Assembly (NCBI RefSeq): GCF_006717145.1 | Contig: NZ_VFQF01000002.1 | Location: forward strand, 620,001 to 684,000 | DNA: 64,000 nucleotides | Direction: 5' to 3' | Origin: Humibacillus xanthopallidus | GTDB lineage: Bacteria > Actinomycetota > Actinomycetes > Actinomycetales > Dermatophilaceae | Shown: positions 24,194 through 33,598 of the stretch, piece after piece | How positions within the stretch are numbered: position 1 is the first letter of the stretch | Layout: every line of letters begins with the position of its first letter | Program-made: the position numbers and the translations under genes | The notes under the pieces: model-generated | Told to the model about the DNA's origin: nothing | The model's database searches: none | What the model saw: only the letters and a program-made list of their open reading frames with translations

Positions 24194-27067
24194 GGTGGCC
24201 CGGCGCACCACCACGGGAGCGCGGCGGATCGAGACCCAGGCGAGCGCACCGGCCACGAGCGGCACGAGCAGCACCGGGGCCAGGATCTGGAGCCATGGAA
24301 CCGGGATGTTCTCGGGCTGGATGGGAACTCCGTCCTCGGTGACCCTGGTGAGCACGACACGGGCCAGCCCGAAACCGGGCGCCAGGCCCACGAGGAGGCC
24401 GATCACAGCACCGAGCATCCCCAGGTAGAGCGCCTGCGAGCCAGCAAGCGCCCGCCTGGTCCGCTTCGTCGCGCCCACTGCTGCGAGGGTGCCGAGCAGG
24501 GGAGCGTTCTCGGTCTGGCTCAGGGCGGTCGCGATGAGGGTCGCGACGAGGATGATGAGGCCGATGACGCCGAAGATGACGACGAGGGCAAGCGTGTCGT
24601 CACGCTGGTAGCCGCGTTCGACGATGAAGGTCGCGTCCCGCTGGCTCGCGATGACGGCGTCGCCCAGCCGCGCCTCGAGGTCGGTCGAGATGCCGCCGTC
24701 GGCCCGAGCAATGAGACCGGACGGGGACACCGGCAGCCCGAGCCGGATCGCGCTGTCGGTCGTGATGATGCCGGCGGGGCTGCCGTTGTAGATGAGGACG
24801 AGGCGGTTCCAGCGGTCACGGGGAACGTGGATGACCGGGAGCCGGAGGGTCCGCACGTCCGACGCGCGAGGCGGCGCGGTCGTGTCGGACTCACCCGGCC
24901 GCTGCCGCCAGAGCGCGAAGGTCGCGACGCCCCGGTCCTCGTCGATGGTCACCGGGCGCAAGGACTCGATGTCCCGCAGCAGGTGCCCGGTGGGGCCCGG
25001 CAGGGGGAGCTGGGCCACGTCGAGTGGGTCGACGACGGCGACTGCCCCGCGGCTCATCGCAGCGCGCTGCTCCTCGGTGAGACCGACGAAGTGCGTCAGC
25101 TGGTCGAGGTCGACTGCCTGGATGCTCGTGCCCGAGAAGTTGCGCGCGAAGCTCGCCGCTGTCGAGCACCGGGTGTCGGGCTCGGTCGCCACGTCGCCAC
25201 CCACCGGCCCCGGCACGACGTCCGGCAGGGCGCAGCCAGGACGCATGGCGGCGAGCATGGCGGCCCCCTGCTGCTGGGTGTAGTCGACGAGGTCGTTGAT
25301 GACGAGCGTGTGGACGCCGGGGGCGCTGCTCTCGACGGTGCGGGCGAGCTCCGGGAGGCGCTGGGGTGAGGTGGTGCCCTGGATGACGGCCTGCCCCTCC
25401 CTCACGACCGGGACGTGGTCGCGGGCCTGGCGCACCGTGTCGGCCTCGAGGCCGATGCAGACGACGGTGAGCGCCGAGGCGCCGGCCATGATGGCGGCGA
25501 CCGTCGGAGTCGCGCGGCCGCGTTGCCGGCCCGCCTCGCGAGCGGCCATCCGCACGGGCAGCGGGAGACGGTGGGCCGTCCTCGCGACGAGAGCGAGGAC
25601 GAGCGGGACCGTGAGCAGCGATCCGACCACGATCGCCACGGATCCGCCGAGGAAGAGGACGAACTCGTAGTCGGGTCGGGTGAACGCAGCCCAGGTGACC
25701 GTCGCTGCTCCCGCCAGCGCGACGAGGACGCCGACCAAGGGCACCCTGCGCCGCAACGGTGACGAGACGCTCTGGCCACGGAGGACGGAGACGACGTCGA
25801 GCCGTCCCAACCCCCGGCTCGGGATGACGGCGGCGACGACCGAGCTGATGATGGCCGCCGCGGCGACCAGACCGACGGCCGCCCACGGCACCTGGAGTGG
25901 TCCGTAGAGCAGGTCGGGGCGGACCATCCGGGTGATCGCCACGGCGCCCACCCCTCCGGTCACGCCCAGGAGGGCGCCGACGACGGCCGAGAGAACACCG
26001 AGCACCAGCGCCTGCGCGAGCACGGTGCGACGCAGCTGCCCGGCGGTCGCGCCGTTGGACGCCGCGAGCGCGAGGGTGCGCCGCTGACGAGCGGCGCTCA
26101 CCGCGAAGGCGGGGCCCGCGAGCAGCGTCGTCAGGAGCACCAGCCCGAGCGATGCCACGGAGACGACGAGCAGCGTCGTGCTGGGGCCGCCCTCGCCTTC
26201 CTGCTGCCGGGTTACCGTCTCGGGGTGCTCGGCGACGTACCTGCTGAAGACGCCGATGCCGTAGGTGTTGAGGCGTTCGACCTCGCCCCACGTGATGGGG
26301 GTGCCCCGGTCGACGAGCCACTGTCGCTGGGAGGCGTCGGACGTCAGCGGCGTCGTGACGAGGTCGGTCGGCTGGAAGTACTGGCTGCCCTGCGTGTCGT
26401 AGCCACGACCGACGCCGACGACGGTCGCGGCGGTCTCCGGGGTCTCGCCGGTCGGGTCGAGCAGGCCCAGACCGATCGTCCCGGAGGCGGGGAGACCGTG
26501 CTCGAGTCCCTGGACGGTCACGAGCACCTCGCCCGGACCCGTGGGCCAGCGACCCGCCTCGAGGCTCACCCTGGGCGCGAGTGCCTCGGGGTGCGCGAGC
26601 TCCACCCCGAGGACCGAGCCCGACTGGTAGTGGTCGCCGACGCGGAGGGTGGCGGGCGTGGTTGTCACCTCGGTGAGCCGCGCCCCGAGCAGCCGCGCGA
26701 GTGACGCCTTCTCGTCACCCTTCGTGAGCCCGGGTACGGGGCTCGACGCGGGAGGCTCGCCGTCCCAGCTCGTCTGGGACATCGGGTCGAGCAGCTGGCG
26801 CAGCTGTGTGGACTGGGGTTCGAGGACGAAGCCTTGGCTGGATCCGAGCTGGAAGGGAAGGCGTTCGGACGCGTCGAGGTCGTCGGTGAACCACAGCGTT
26901 GTCGCGGCGGTGAGGAGCAGGACGGGTAGGCCGACCATGATGACGATGAGCAGGCTGCGGCCGCGGTGGCGGCGGACGTCACGGCGCGCCATCCGCAGCG
27001 ACACGCGCCAGCCGGCGCGCCACTGGTCGAAACGTGACGTCCGTGGCGTGGAGTTCGCGCCGGCCAC
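24191..27067 (-). CDS. FtsX-type ABC transporter permease
   Basis: A 958-residue membrane protein with the MacB/FtsX arrangement. One N-terminal helix is followed by a large extracytoplasmic region, a block of three helices around residues 300-450, more helices to about 560, a second extracytoplasmic region, and three C-terminal helices. This is the fused double-permease form common in Gram-positive exporters of lipids or peptides. The GTG start at 27067 falls one base after the ATPase stop codon, so translation is coupled. The substrate is unknown; the PadR regulator in the operon suggests induction by a toxic compound. Confidence 0.88.
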   Translation of the reverse strand: MAGANSTPRTSRFDQWRAGWRVSLRMARRDVRRHRGRSLLIVIMVGLPVLLLTAATTLWFTDDLDASERLPFQLGSSQGFVLEPQSTQLRQLLDPMSQTSWDGEPPASSPVPGLTKGDEKASLARLLGARLTEVTTTPATLRVGDHYQSGSVLGVELAHPEALAPRVSLEAGRWPTGPGEVLVTVQGLEHGLPASGTIGLGLLDPTGETPETAATVVGVGRGYDTQGSQYFQPTDLVTTPLTSDASQRQWLVDRGTPITWGEVERLNTYGIGVFSRYVAEHPETVTRQQEGEGGPSTTLLVVSVASLGLVLLTTLLAGPAFAVSAARQRRTLALAASNGATAGQLRRTVLAQALVLGVLSAVVGALLGVTGGVGAVAITRMVRPDLLYGPLQVPWAAVGLVAAAAIISSVVAAVIPSRGLGRLDVVSVLRGQSVSSPLRRRVPLVGVLVALAGAATVTWAAFTRPDYEFVLFLGGSVAIVVGSLLTVPLVLALVARTAHRLPLPVRMAAREAGRQRGRATPTVAAIMAGASALTVVCIGLEADTVRQARDHVPVVREGQAVIQGTTSPQRLPELARTVESSAPGVHTLVINDLVDYTQQQGAAMLAAMRPGCALPDVVPGPVGGDVATEPDTRCSTAASFARNFSGTSIQAVDLDQLTHFVGLTEEQRAAMSRGAVAVVDPLDVAQLPLPGPTGHLLRDIESLRPVTIDEDRGVATFALWRQRPGESDTTAPPRASDVRTLRLPVIHVPRDRWNRLVLIYNGSPAGIITTDSAIRLGLPVSPSGLIARADGGISTDLEARLGDAVIASQRDATFIVERGYQRDDTLALVVIFGVIGLIILVATLIATALSQTENAPLLGTLAAVGATKRTRRALAGSQALYLGMLGAVIGLLVGLAPGFGLARVVLTRVTEDGVPIQPENIPVPWLQILAPVLLVPLVAGALAWVSIRRAPVVVRRAT

Positions 27068-27068
27068 G

Positions 27069-27806
27069 TCAGCGGGCCTCTGTAAGAAGCGAGTCCGCGG
27101 TCGGGGCCGCGCCGGTCTCGTCGACGATGACACCGTCGCGGAGGAAGACGACCCGGTCGGCCCAGGCCGCGTGCCGGGCCTCGTGCGTGACGAGCAGGCC
27201 CGCCGCCCCCGCGTCGCAGCGCTGGCGCAGGATCTTGAGCACGCCCTCGCCCGTGTGCGAGTCGAGGGCACCCGTGGGCTCGTCGGCGAGGACGAGCGTG
27301 CGCTCGCCGACGAGGGCCCTCGCGATGGCGACGCGCTGTTGCTGACCTCCCGACATCTGGTCGGGGTAGCGGTCGGCGAGCTCGCGCAGCCTCAGCTGGT
27401 CGAGAGCGTCGAGCGCCTGGGACCGGGCCCGCCGCACCGACCAGCCGTCGAGCTCGAGCGGCAGGCCGATGTTCTCGGCGGCGGTCAGACTCGGGATGAG
27501 GTTGAGGTCCTGGAAGACGAAGCCGATCGAGCGCCGCCGCAGCGCGGCCAGCCCCTTGGCGTCGAGCGCCGAGACGTCGACCCCGTCGACGACGACGCGC
27601 CCGCTCGTCGCCCGGTCGAGGCCACCGGAGAGGTTGAGCAGGCTCGACTTGCCCGAGCCGGACGGGCCCATGACGGCCACGAGCTCACCCCGCGCGACGG
27701 ACAGGGACACGTGGCTGAGGGCCACGACCTCGGTCTCGCCCGAGCCGTGGACCCGGGAGACGTCGTCCAGGACGAGCACCGGACCGGACGCCGAGGAGGT
27801 GCTCAC
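27069..27806 (-). CDS. ABC transporter ATPase (LolD/MacB type)
   Basis: A 245-residue nucleotide-binding domain with Walker A (GPSGSGKSS), Q-loop (FVFQDLNLIPSLTAAENI), signature (MSGGQQQRVAIARAL), Walker B (LVLADEPTGALD) and the H-loop (LLVTHEARHAA). The sequence around the Q-loop and signature is typical of ATPases paired with FtsX-type permeases. Its GTG start overlaps the PadR gene stop by 4 bp, and its stop almost touches the permease start. The three genes therefore form one operon. Confidence 0.94.
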   Translation of the reverse strand: MSTSSASGPVLVLDDVSRVHGSGETEVVALSHVSLSVARGELVAVMGPSGSGKSSLLNLSGGLDRATSGRVVVDGVDVSALDAKGLAALRRRSIGFVFQDLNLIPSLTAAENIGLPLELDGWSVRRARSQALDALDQLRLRELADRYPDQMSGGQQQRVAIARALVGERTLVLADEPTGALDSHTGEGVLKILRQRCDAGAAGLLVTHEARHAAWADRVVFLRDGVIVDETGAAPTADSLLTEAR

Positions 27807-28420
27807 GAGCGGCCACCCTTCGACGCGGCCCGCGCCCGGGGGGCGTCGTGCTCGGCCGCAGCCCCCACCGCGCCCGTGCTGCGGAGCGCGGCTGCCGGCA
27901 TACGGCTCAGGGTGGACTCGACGTGGTCGAGCCAGCGGACCTCGGCCTCGGCGGCGAAGAGGAGGTTCTCGAGGACGAGCAGCCAGGCGAGGTCGCGGGC
28001 GTCGGGCTCGTCGCTCGCCCGGCTCTTGAGCCGGGTCAGGTCACGCAGGTGCTTCAGCGTGGCCGTGCGCTGGGTCTGGACGACGCGCGGGACGTCGACG
28101 CCGGGAGACGTGACGGCGAGGGCGAGCTTGATGACGAGCTCGTCGCGGGGCGTCGAGTCGCGGTCGACCGGGGTGAGCCACCACGACTCGATCTCGGACC
28201 GTCCGGCCGCGGTGAGGCGATAGGCGATGCGGCCCTCGTCGTCGCTGCCCCCGACCGGCTCGACGAGGCCGTCGCGCTCGAGACGGGCCAGGGTCGTGTA
28301 GACCTGCCCGACGTTGAGCGGCCACGTGCCGCCGGTGCGTGCCTCGAACTCGCTGCGCAGCCGGGCGCCGTACATCGGCTCCTCGGCCAGCAGTGCGAGC
28401 AACCCCTGCTTGACGGACAT
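27803..28420 (-). CDS. PadR-family transcriptional regulator
   Basis: A 205-residue PadR protein. The winged helix is at the N-terminus (LLALLAEEPMYGARLRSEFE ... LNVGQVYTTLARLERDGLVEPVG). The C-terminal helices (residues 100-180) would form the dimer interface. The ATG at 28420 is preferred; a GTG at 28435 in the same frame is possible. It probably represses its own operon, since a long inverted repeat lies just upstream. PadR proteins often release DNA on binding a drug-like or phenolic ligand. Confidence 0.9.
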   Translation of the reverse strand: MSVKQGLLALLAEEPMYGARLRSEFEARTGGTWPLNVGQVYTTLARLERDGLVEPVGGSDDEGRIAYRLTAAGRSEIESWWLTPVDRDSTPRDELVIKLALAVTSPGVDVPRVVQTQRTATLKHLRDLTRLKSRASDEPDARDLAWLLVLENLLFAAEAEVRWLDHVESTLSRMPAAALRSTGAVGAAAEHDAPRARAASKGGRS

Positions 28421-28434
28421 CCTCGAACCCCCCA

Positions 28435-28478
28435 CATGCTCGGTATTCCCTCAGGTGGGGATATGTATACCGAGTATG
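28435..28478. promoter_or_regulatory. Probable PadR operator
   Basis: CATGCTCGGTAT at 28435-28446 and ATACCGAGTATG at 28467-28478 are 12-bp arms with one mismatch, separated by 20 bases. The site is unusually AT-rich for this window and begins 15 bases upstream of the PadR start codon. Arms this long and this close to the gene strongly suggest autoregulation. Confidence 0.75.
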
Positions 28479-28506
28479 TTGGGGGTCGGCAAGAGGGGCG
28501 CGCCGG

Positions 28507-29118
28507 TCAGTGAGCGCCCGCCGTGGCGAACCACGGGTGGTGGAGGTCGTGGTAGCTGACGTCGCTCATGAGGGCGTTCATCTGCTCGATCTCCTGCTGC
28601 CCCTCGGGAGGCGGGGTCTTCTGCTCGCCCTCGCGGGCCTGGGCCTCCGTGCGGAACGAGATCGTCTGGGTGAAGAAGCCGTCCGCATCGATGGCGACGG
28701 TGCCGCCGATGATCTCCGGCCGGGCCTCGTGGAGCATGTCCATCGGGCCCTCCATCATGTGCCGGAACTGCTCGGGGTCGCTGAGGCGACCCTGGATGAC
28801 CTGGACGAAGCCGGCGTCGTCACTGCCGCCGTCCAGCATCAGCGTGACGTCGTCGCAGTCGTGGAAGCTGACGTCGCCGTCGAAGAGCCGCGCCATCCCC
28901 TCCCACCACAGGCCCTGCTCGGGCCTCATCGAGTTGGCCTCGGCCGAGGCCCGTGAGTCGAACCGGACGACACCGACGAACTCGTCGTCGTCCGTGACGC
29001 CGTAGGTCCCGCCGAGCCAGCCCGTCGCGCCCGGCTCGAGCTGCTCGCGCCACCGGTCCATCTGCCGGTGGAGTGCGTCGGCGTCGGTGCACCGACCCTG
29101 GATGACCTGGATGAACAC
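28507..29118 (-). CDS. Tandem ABM-like (dimeric alpha/beta barrel) protein
   Basis: A 203-residue protein made of two similar halves. Each opens with the same strand (FIQVIQGRCTDADAL and FVQVIQGRLSDPEQF) and ends with a DVSFHD/DVSYHD strand. The pattern fits the antibiotic-biosynthesis-monooxygenase-like ferredoxin fold duplicated in one chain, so a monomer could form a full barrel. It might be an oxygenase, a haem-binding protein or a non-catalytic member; no catalytic residue can be assigned. It lies on the same strand as the PadR operon but upstream of the operator, and is probably transcribed separately. Confidence 0.7.
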   Translation of the reverse strand: MFIQVIQGRCTDADALHRQMDRWREQLEPGATGWLGGTYGVTDDDEFVGVVRFDSRASAEANSMRPEQGLWWEGMARLFDGDVSFHDCDDVTLMLDGGSDDAGFVQVIQGRLSDPEQFRHMMEGPMDMLHEARPEIIGGTVAIDADGFFTQTISFRTEAQAREGEQKTPPPEGQQEIEQMNALMSDVSYHDLHHPWFATAGAH

Positions 29119-29332
29119 CGTGAACCTCCCGTTGTCGTCGGGGGCCGCTTCTGCCGAAGTGGTCCATCGATCGACGGTACGCCGGTCGACCTCCCACGTC
29201 AGCGGACGAGTCCGACACGGCCGGATCGTCCCCTCGGGGAGCGCAGCGCCGGCCGGACGGCCTACGGGCGTGGTACGCGGAACGGGCCGGACGGCATACG
29301 GCAGCGGCGGGTGACTCAGCCACCCGGGGTGC

Positions 29333-30310
29333 TCAGGTGGTGAGGAGGATCTTGCCGATGTGGCCCGAGGCCTCCATCTCGCGGTGGGCCTCGGCGGCGT
29401 GCTCGAGCGGGTGGCGCGAGTGGATGACGGGGCGCACCTGGCCCGCCTCGATGAGCGGCCACACGTGCTCGCGGACCGCGGCGACGATGGCGGCCTTCTC
29501 CATCGGGGGACGCGACCGGAGCGAGGTCGCTATGACGGCGCCGCGCTTGGCGAGCAGCGTGCCGAGGTCGAGCTCGGCCTTGCGCCCACCCATGAGACCG
29601 ATGGTCACGAGGCGGCCGCCGGGGGCGAGGAGGTCGACGTTGCGCGCGAGGTACTTCGCGCCCATGTTGTCGAGGATGACGTCGGCGCCGTGGCCGCCCG
29701 TCAGCTCACGCACCCGCGGGGCGAAGTCCTCGTCGCGGTAGTTGACGAGGAAGTCGGCGCCGAGCGACGCGCAGAAGTCGAGCTTCTCGCGGCTGCCGGC
29801 GGTGACGGCGACGCGGGCGCCGACGGCCTTGGCGAGCTGGATCGCCATCGTGCCGATGCCGGAGCTGCCACCGTGCACGAGGAGCACCTGGCCCGGCTGG
29901 ATGTTGGCGACGAGGAAGACGTTGGACCACACCGTGGCCGCGACCTCCGGCAGGCCCGCCGCGTCGACGAGCGAGACGCCACGGGGCACGGGCAGCACCT
30001 GGCCGGCCGGAGCGACGACCCGCTCGGCGTAGCCACCGCCGTCGATGAGCGCGCACACCTCGTCGCCGGGCTGCCACTGCTGCACGTCGTCGCCGACGGC
30101 GATGACGCGGCCGCTCACCTCGAGTCCGGGATACTCCGACGCCCCGGGCGGGGGCGGGTAGTGGCCGAGCCGCTGCATGACGTCGGCACGGTTGACCCCT
30201 GCGGCCACGACGTCGATGAGCACCTCGCCGGCAGCGGGCTCGGGGGCAGGCACCTCGTCGAGCACGAGGGCGTCAGGGCCGCCCGGCTCCGGGATCGTGA
30301 TCGCGCGCAT
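29333..30310 (-). CDS. Quinone oxidoreductase (zinc-free MDR superfamily)
   Basis: A 325-residue enzyme of the PIG3/QOR group. The N-terminal GroES-like domain contains VNRADVMQRLGHYPPPPGAS and PGLEVSGRV. The NADPH-binding Rossmann domain has VLVHGGSSGIGTMAIQLAKA. No zinc-binding cysteines are visible, as expected for QORs. It should reduce quinones or other electrophiles with NADPH. It lies nine bases upstream-to-downstream beside the S51 peptidase-like gene on the same strand, which could be co-transcribed. The preceding 214 bases (29119-29332) hold no gene. Confidence 0.9.
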   Translation of the reverse strand: MRAITIPEPGGPDALVLDEVPAPEPAAGEVLIDVVAAGVNRADVMQRLGHYPPPPGASEYPGLEVSGRVIAVGDDVQQWQPGDEVCALIDGGGYAERVVAPAGQVLPVPRGVSLVDAAGLPEVAATVWSNVFLVANIQPGQVLLVHGGSSGIGTMAIQLAKAVGARVAVTAGSREKLDFCASLGADFLVNYRDEDFAPRVRELTGGHGADVILDNMGAKYLARNVDLLAPGGRLVTIGLMGGRKAELDLGTLLAKRGAVIATSLRSRPPMEKAAIVAAVREHVWPLIEAGQVRPVIHSRHPLEHAAEAHREMEASGHIGKILLTT

Positions 30311-30319
30311 GGGCCGACC

Positions 30320-31084
30320 CTATCGAGGCTGCGTGGCAGCGCCCTTCGTCGTCAGCGTCACCGCGCCGGAGTCTCCCCGGGTGGCCTGCCAGACACGGCC
30401 GGCTCCGTGGACGCGGCCGTCCGGGCCGAGCACCGTGTCCTCGTCGATGGCGATGCCATGGGGCGCGAGACCCCCCTCGACGACGGCGACGAGTCGCGAG
30501 ACGTTGCCCCACTGGGCCGCGTGCACGTCGACGGCGCCCTCGACGAGGCCGATGCCCCGAACCACTGTGACGGGGTCGAGCTCCTCGTTGCTGTCCTCCG
30601 GGCAGACGGGCGCGCCGTCGATGCGCCAGCCGCCGATGACGGCGTGGCTGCCCGCGATCGCGGCGCCGGCCGAGAAGCCCGCGTAGGCCATCCCCTCCGC
30701 GACGCGCTCCTTGATGCGGCCGTATGCCGGCTCGAGCGACGCGTGGTACTCCGGCGTCGGGCCTCCTCCGACGAAGAGGCCGTCGACGTCGACCAGGCGC
30801 TCGACGACCGCCGGGTCGACCGGGGTTCCCTCCGGCACGCGCACGACCTCGAGGTCGTGACCGCCGACGAGCTCGAGCTTGTGGAGGTAGCGCTGGTGGT
30901 AGTCGAGCGACTCCTCGTCGGTGCCCATGAGGACGAGCAGGACGCGCGGTCGGGTTGATGGGACTGTGGCGGCGTCGGGGGCGGCGCCGACTGCCGCGGC
31001 CGCCGCGGCGGCGGTGATGAAGCCGCCGTAGATTTCCGGCGCGAGCTCGTCCGACCAGCCGCCGCCGATGAGGAAGACGTTCAT
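30320..31084 (-). CDS. Peptidase S51/cyanophycinase-like protein
   Basis: A 254-residue class I glutamine amidotransferase-like protein. It begins MNVFLIGGGW, has the strand VDGLFVGGGPTPEYH, and carries the nucleophile elbow GFSAGAAIAG with the serine expected for S51 dipeptidases and cyanophycinases. A histidine follows in VDVHAAQWGNVSRL. Members cleave Asp-X dipeptides or cyanophycin; the substrate here cannot be fixed. The start at 31084 matches the first conserved strand. Confidence 0.78.
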   Translation of the reverse strand: MNVFLIGGGWSDELAPEIYGGFITAAAAAAAVGAAPDAATVPSTRPRVLLVLMGTDEESLDYHQRYLHKLELVGGHDLEVVRVPEGTPVDPAVVERLVDVDGLFVGGGPTPEYHASLEPAYGRIKERVAEGMAYAGFSAGAAIAGSHAVIGGWRIDGAPVCPEDSNEELDPVTVVRGIGLVEGAVDVHAAQWGNVSRLVAVVEGGLAPHGIAIDEDTVLGPDGRVHGAGRVWQATRGDSGAVTLTTKGAATQPR

Positions 31085-31153
31085 GCCCGGCACCCTAGGA
31101 GACGGGCAATGCTGCTGTCGCGGGGAATTCGCCACCCTGGTGGGCATTCGGCG

Positions 31154-31921
31154 TCATGCGCGGGTGGCGGGGCTGAGCCGGCGCCCGATCTCGGTGGCCG
31201 TCGAGCGCACGCGTGCGACGAGCTCGGCGACGTGCTCCGGGGTCGCGTCGTCGGTGCGCAGCGTGACGGCGATGGCTGCGAGGGGCCGGCCCCCGCGGTC
31301 GATGACCGGGACGGCCACCGAGGAGAGGTCGGGGGTCACGGTGCCCACCTCGAGCGCGTGACCGGCGCTGCGCACCTGGGCGAGCATGCTGCGCAGCTCG
31401 GGCAGGCCGCGCGGGCCTGTGCCGTGGCGCTGCACGAAGCTGGCCCGGTCGGGATAGAGGGCGCGCACCTGGCTCGCCGGCAGGGCGGAGAGCATCGCGA
31501 GACCGCTCGCGGTGAGGTGGGCCGGCAGGCGCACCCCGACGTCGGTGACGAGCATCGGCTGGCCCGCCGCGCGCTCCTCGAGCAGGTAGATGACGTCACG
31601 TCCGTCGAGGGTTGCGAAGTGCGCGTTGCGGGCGCACTGGTCGACGAGCCGGCGCATCGCGGCCCGCGCGACGCGGGCGAGCGGCGCCTGGCGTTGGTAG
31701 GCCGAGCCCAGCTCGTAGGCCGCCTGTCCCAGACCGAAGCGACGCTCCTCGACGTAGTGGGTGACGTAGCCACGCGCGTGGAGAACCTTGAGCAGGTGGT
31801 AGACCGAGCTGCGCGGCAGTCCGAGGTCGCGGGCGATCGAGGCCGCCGGCACCGGCTCGGCGTGTCGCGACAGGTGTTCGAGCACGTCGAGCGCGTGGGC
31901 CGCAGCGGGCGCATTGGACAT
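31154..31921 (-). CDS. IclR-family regulator, probable hut repressor
   Basis: A 255-residue IclR protein. The winged helix lies at residues 5-65 (HALDVLEHLSRHAEPVPAASIARDLGLPRSSVYHLLKVL) and the effector domain runs from about 80 to the end (DGRDVIYLLEERAAGQPMLVTDVGVRLPAHLTASGLAML). The ATG at 31921 is chosen because GGGAG lies upstream; an ATG at 31936 is in frame but lacks one. It is transcribed divergently from hutH across 102 bases that contain a palindrome. Control of histidine utilisation by histidine or urocanate is the simplest reading; the ligand is inferred. Confidence 0.88.
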   Translation of the reverse strand: MSNAPAAAHALDVLEHLSRHAEPVPAASIARDLGLPRSSVYHLLKVLHARGYVTHYVEERRFGLGQAAYELGSAYQRQAPLARVARAAMRRLVDQCARNAHFATLDGRDVIYLLEERAAGQPMLVTDVGVRLPAHLTASGLAMLSALPASQVRALYPDRASFVQRHGTGPRGLPELRSMLAQVRSAGHALEVGTVTPDLSSVAVPVIDRGGRPLAAIAVTLRTDDATPEHVAELVARVRSTATEIGRRLSPATRA

Positions 31922-31952
31922 CTCGACCACTCCCATCGGCGTTGAGGGCTGA

Positions 31953-31970
31953 CGTCTCGCATCTGAGACG
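31953..31970. promoter_or_regulatory. Probable operator between the IclR gene and hutH
   Basis: CGTCTC at 31953-31958 and GAGACG at 31965-31970 are perfect 6-bp arms around six bases. The palindrome lies in the divergent intergenic region, 32 bases from the IclR start and 54 from the hutH start, where one regulator could control both genes. Confidence 0.6.
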
Positions 31971-32023
31971 ATTGTGCTCCCTCACGGTGTCGCGCACCAC
32001 CCCGGGGGCGGTTCCATGGAGAC

Positions 32024-33595
32024 ATGAACTCAACGCACCCCGTGACGCAGGGCCGGGCCACCGTGACGGTCGGCGTCGGACCGCTCGCCTTCGAGGAGAT
32101 CATCGCCGTCGCCCGCCACGAGGCGGCTGTCGAGATCTCGGCGGAGGCGGAGGCGGAGATCGCCCGCAGCCGTGAGGTCGTCGAGGCGCTGGCCCACGAC
32201 ACCGTGCCCCACTACGGCGTCTCGACCGGCTTCGGCGCTCTTGCCACCCGCCACATCCCGACGCCGCTGCGCGCCCAGCTGCAGCGCTCGCTCGTGCGCT
32301 CCCACGCCGCTGGCACCGGGCCCGAGGTCGAGCGCGAGGTCGTGCGCGCGCTCATGCTGCTGCGCCTCTCGACCCTCGCAACCGGCCGCACCGGGGTGCG
32401 CCTCGAGACGGCCCGGGTGTATGCCGCGCTGCTCAGTTCCGGCATCACCCCCGTCGTGCACGAGTACGGCTCGCTCGGCTGCTCCGGCGACCTCGCGCCG
32501 CTGTCGCACTGCGCGCTGGCCGTCATGGGTGAAGGGCCGGTGCGTCTCGCCGATGGCACCCTCACCGACGCGGCAACTGCCATGCGCGACAACGGGATCG
32601 AGCCGGTCCAGCTCGCCGAGAAGGAGGGCCTTGCCCTCATCAACGGCACCGACGGCATGCTCGGCATGCTCGTGCTCGCCATCGACGACCTGCGCCACCT
32701 GCTCCGGGTCGCCGACATCTCCGCCGCGATGAGCGTCGAGGGTCTCATGGGCAGCGACGACGTCTTCGCCGCCGACCTGCAGGCGCTGCGCCCCCAGCCC
32801 GGCCAGGCGTCGTCCGCCGCCAACATCCGTAGCGTTCTCGCCGACTCGCCCATCCGCGCCTCGCACGACAACGACGAGGACACCCGGGTCCAGGACGCCT
32901 ACTCGCTTCGCTGCGCCCCGCAGGTGCACGGCGGGGCCCGCGACACCGTCGACCACGCGGCCCGGGTCGCCGCGGCCGAGCTCGCCTCGGCCGTCGACAA
33001 CCCCGTCGTCACCCTCGACGGCCGGGTCGAGTCCAACGGCAACTTCCACGGAGCGCCCGTCGCCTACGTGCTCGACTTCCTCGCGATCGTCGCCGCCGAC
33101 GTCGCCTCGATGGCCGAGCGCCGCACCGACCGCTTCCTCGACAAGGCCCGCAACCACGGCCTGCCGCCCTTCCTCGCCGACGACCCCGGTGTCGACTCCG
33201 GCCTGATGATCGCGCAGTACACCCAGGCCGCGATGGTCTCGGAGCTGAAGCGCCTCGCGGTGCCGGCGTCGGTCGACTCGATCCCGAGCTCGGCCATGCA
33301 GGAGGACCACGTCTCGATGGGCTGGTCCGGTGCCCGCAAGCTGCGCCGGTCGGTCGACGCCCTCAGCCGGGTGCTCGCCATCGAGCTGCTGACGGCCGCA
33401 CGCGGCATCCAGCTGCGCGCTCCGCTCGAGCCGGCGCCCGCGACGGCGGCCGTCATCACCGCGCTGGGCTCGCACACGAACGTGGCCCCCGGGCCCGACC
33501 GCTTCCTCGCCCCCGACATCGAGGGCGCCTGGCGGGCAGTGCAGGAGCGAGCCGTCGTCGCGGCGGCCGAGTCCGTCACCGGCCCCCTCAACTGA
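32024..33595 (+). CDS. hutH: Histidine ammonia-lyase
   Basis: A 523-residue lyase that removes ammonia from histidine to give urocanate, the first step of histidine breakdown. The MIO prosthetic group should form from Cys153-Ser154-Gly155 in GSLGCSGDLAPLSH. Cys replaces the more familiar Ala of Ala-Ser-Gly, with the Ser and Gly intact. Other family motifs are YGVSTGFGALA, NGTDGMLG, QDAYSLRCAPQVHG and SSAMQEDHVSMG. It is divergent from the IclR regulator. A 32-bp repeat begins three bases after the stop codon, and hutU follows 187 bases later. Confidence 0.96.
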   Translation: MNSTHPVTQGRATVTVGVGPLAFEEIIAVARHEAAVEISAEAEAEIARSREVVEALAHDTVPHYGVSTGFGALATRHIPTPLRAQLQRSLVRSHAAGTGPEVEREVVRALMLLRLSTLATGRTGVRLETARVYAALLSSGITPVVHEYGSLGCSGDLAPLSHCALAVMGEGPVRLADGTLTDAATAMRDNGIEPVQLAEKEGLALINGTDGMLGMLVLAIDDLRHLLRVADISAAMSVEGLMGSDDVFAADLQALRPQPGQASSAANIRSVLADSPIRASHDNDEDTRVQDAYSLRCAPQVHGGARDTVDHAARVAAAELASAVDNPVVTLDGRVESNGNFHGAPVAYVLDFLAIVAADVASMAERRTDRFLDKARNHGLPPFLADDPGVDSGLMIAQYTQAAMVSELKRLAVPASVDSIPSSAMQEDHVSMGWSGARKLRRSVDALSRVLAIELLTAARGIQLRAPLEPAPATAAVITALGSHTNVAPGPDRFLAPDIEGAWRAVQERAVVAAAESVTGPLN

Positions 33596-33598
33596 CCC

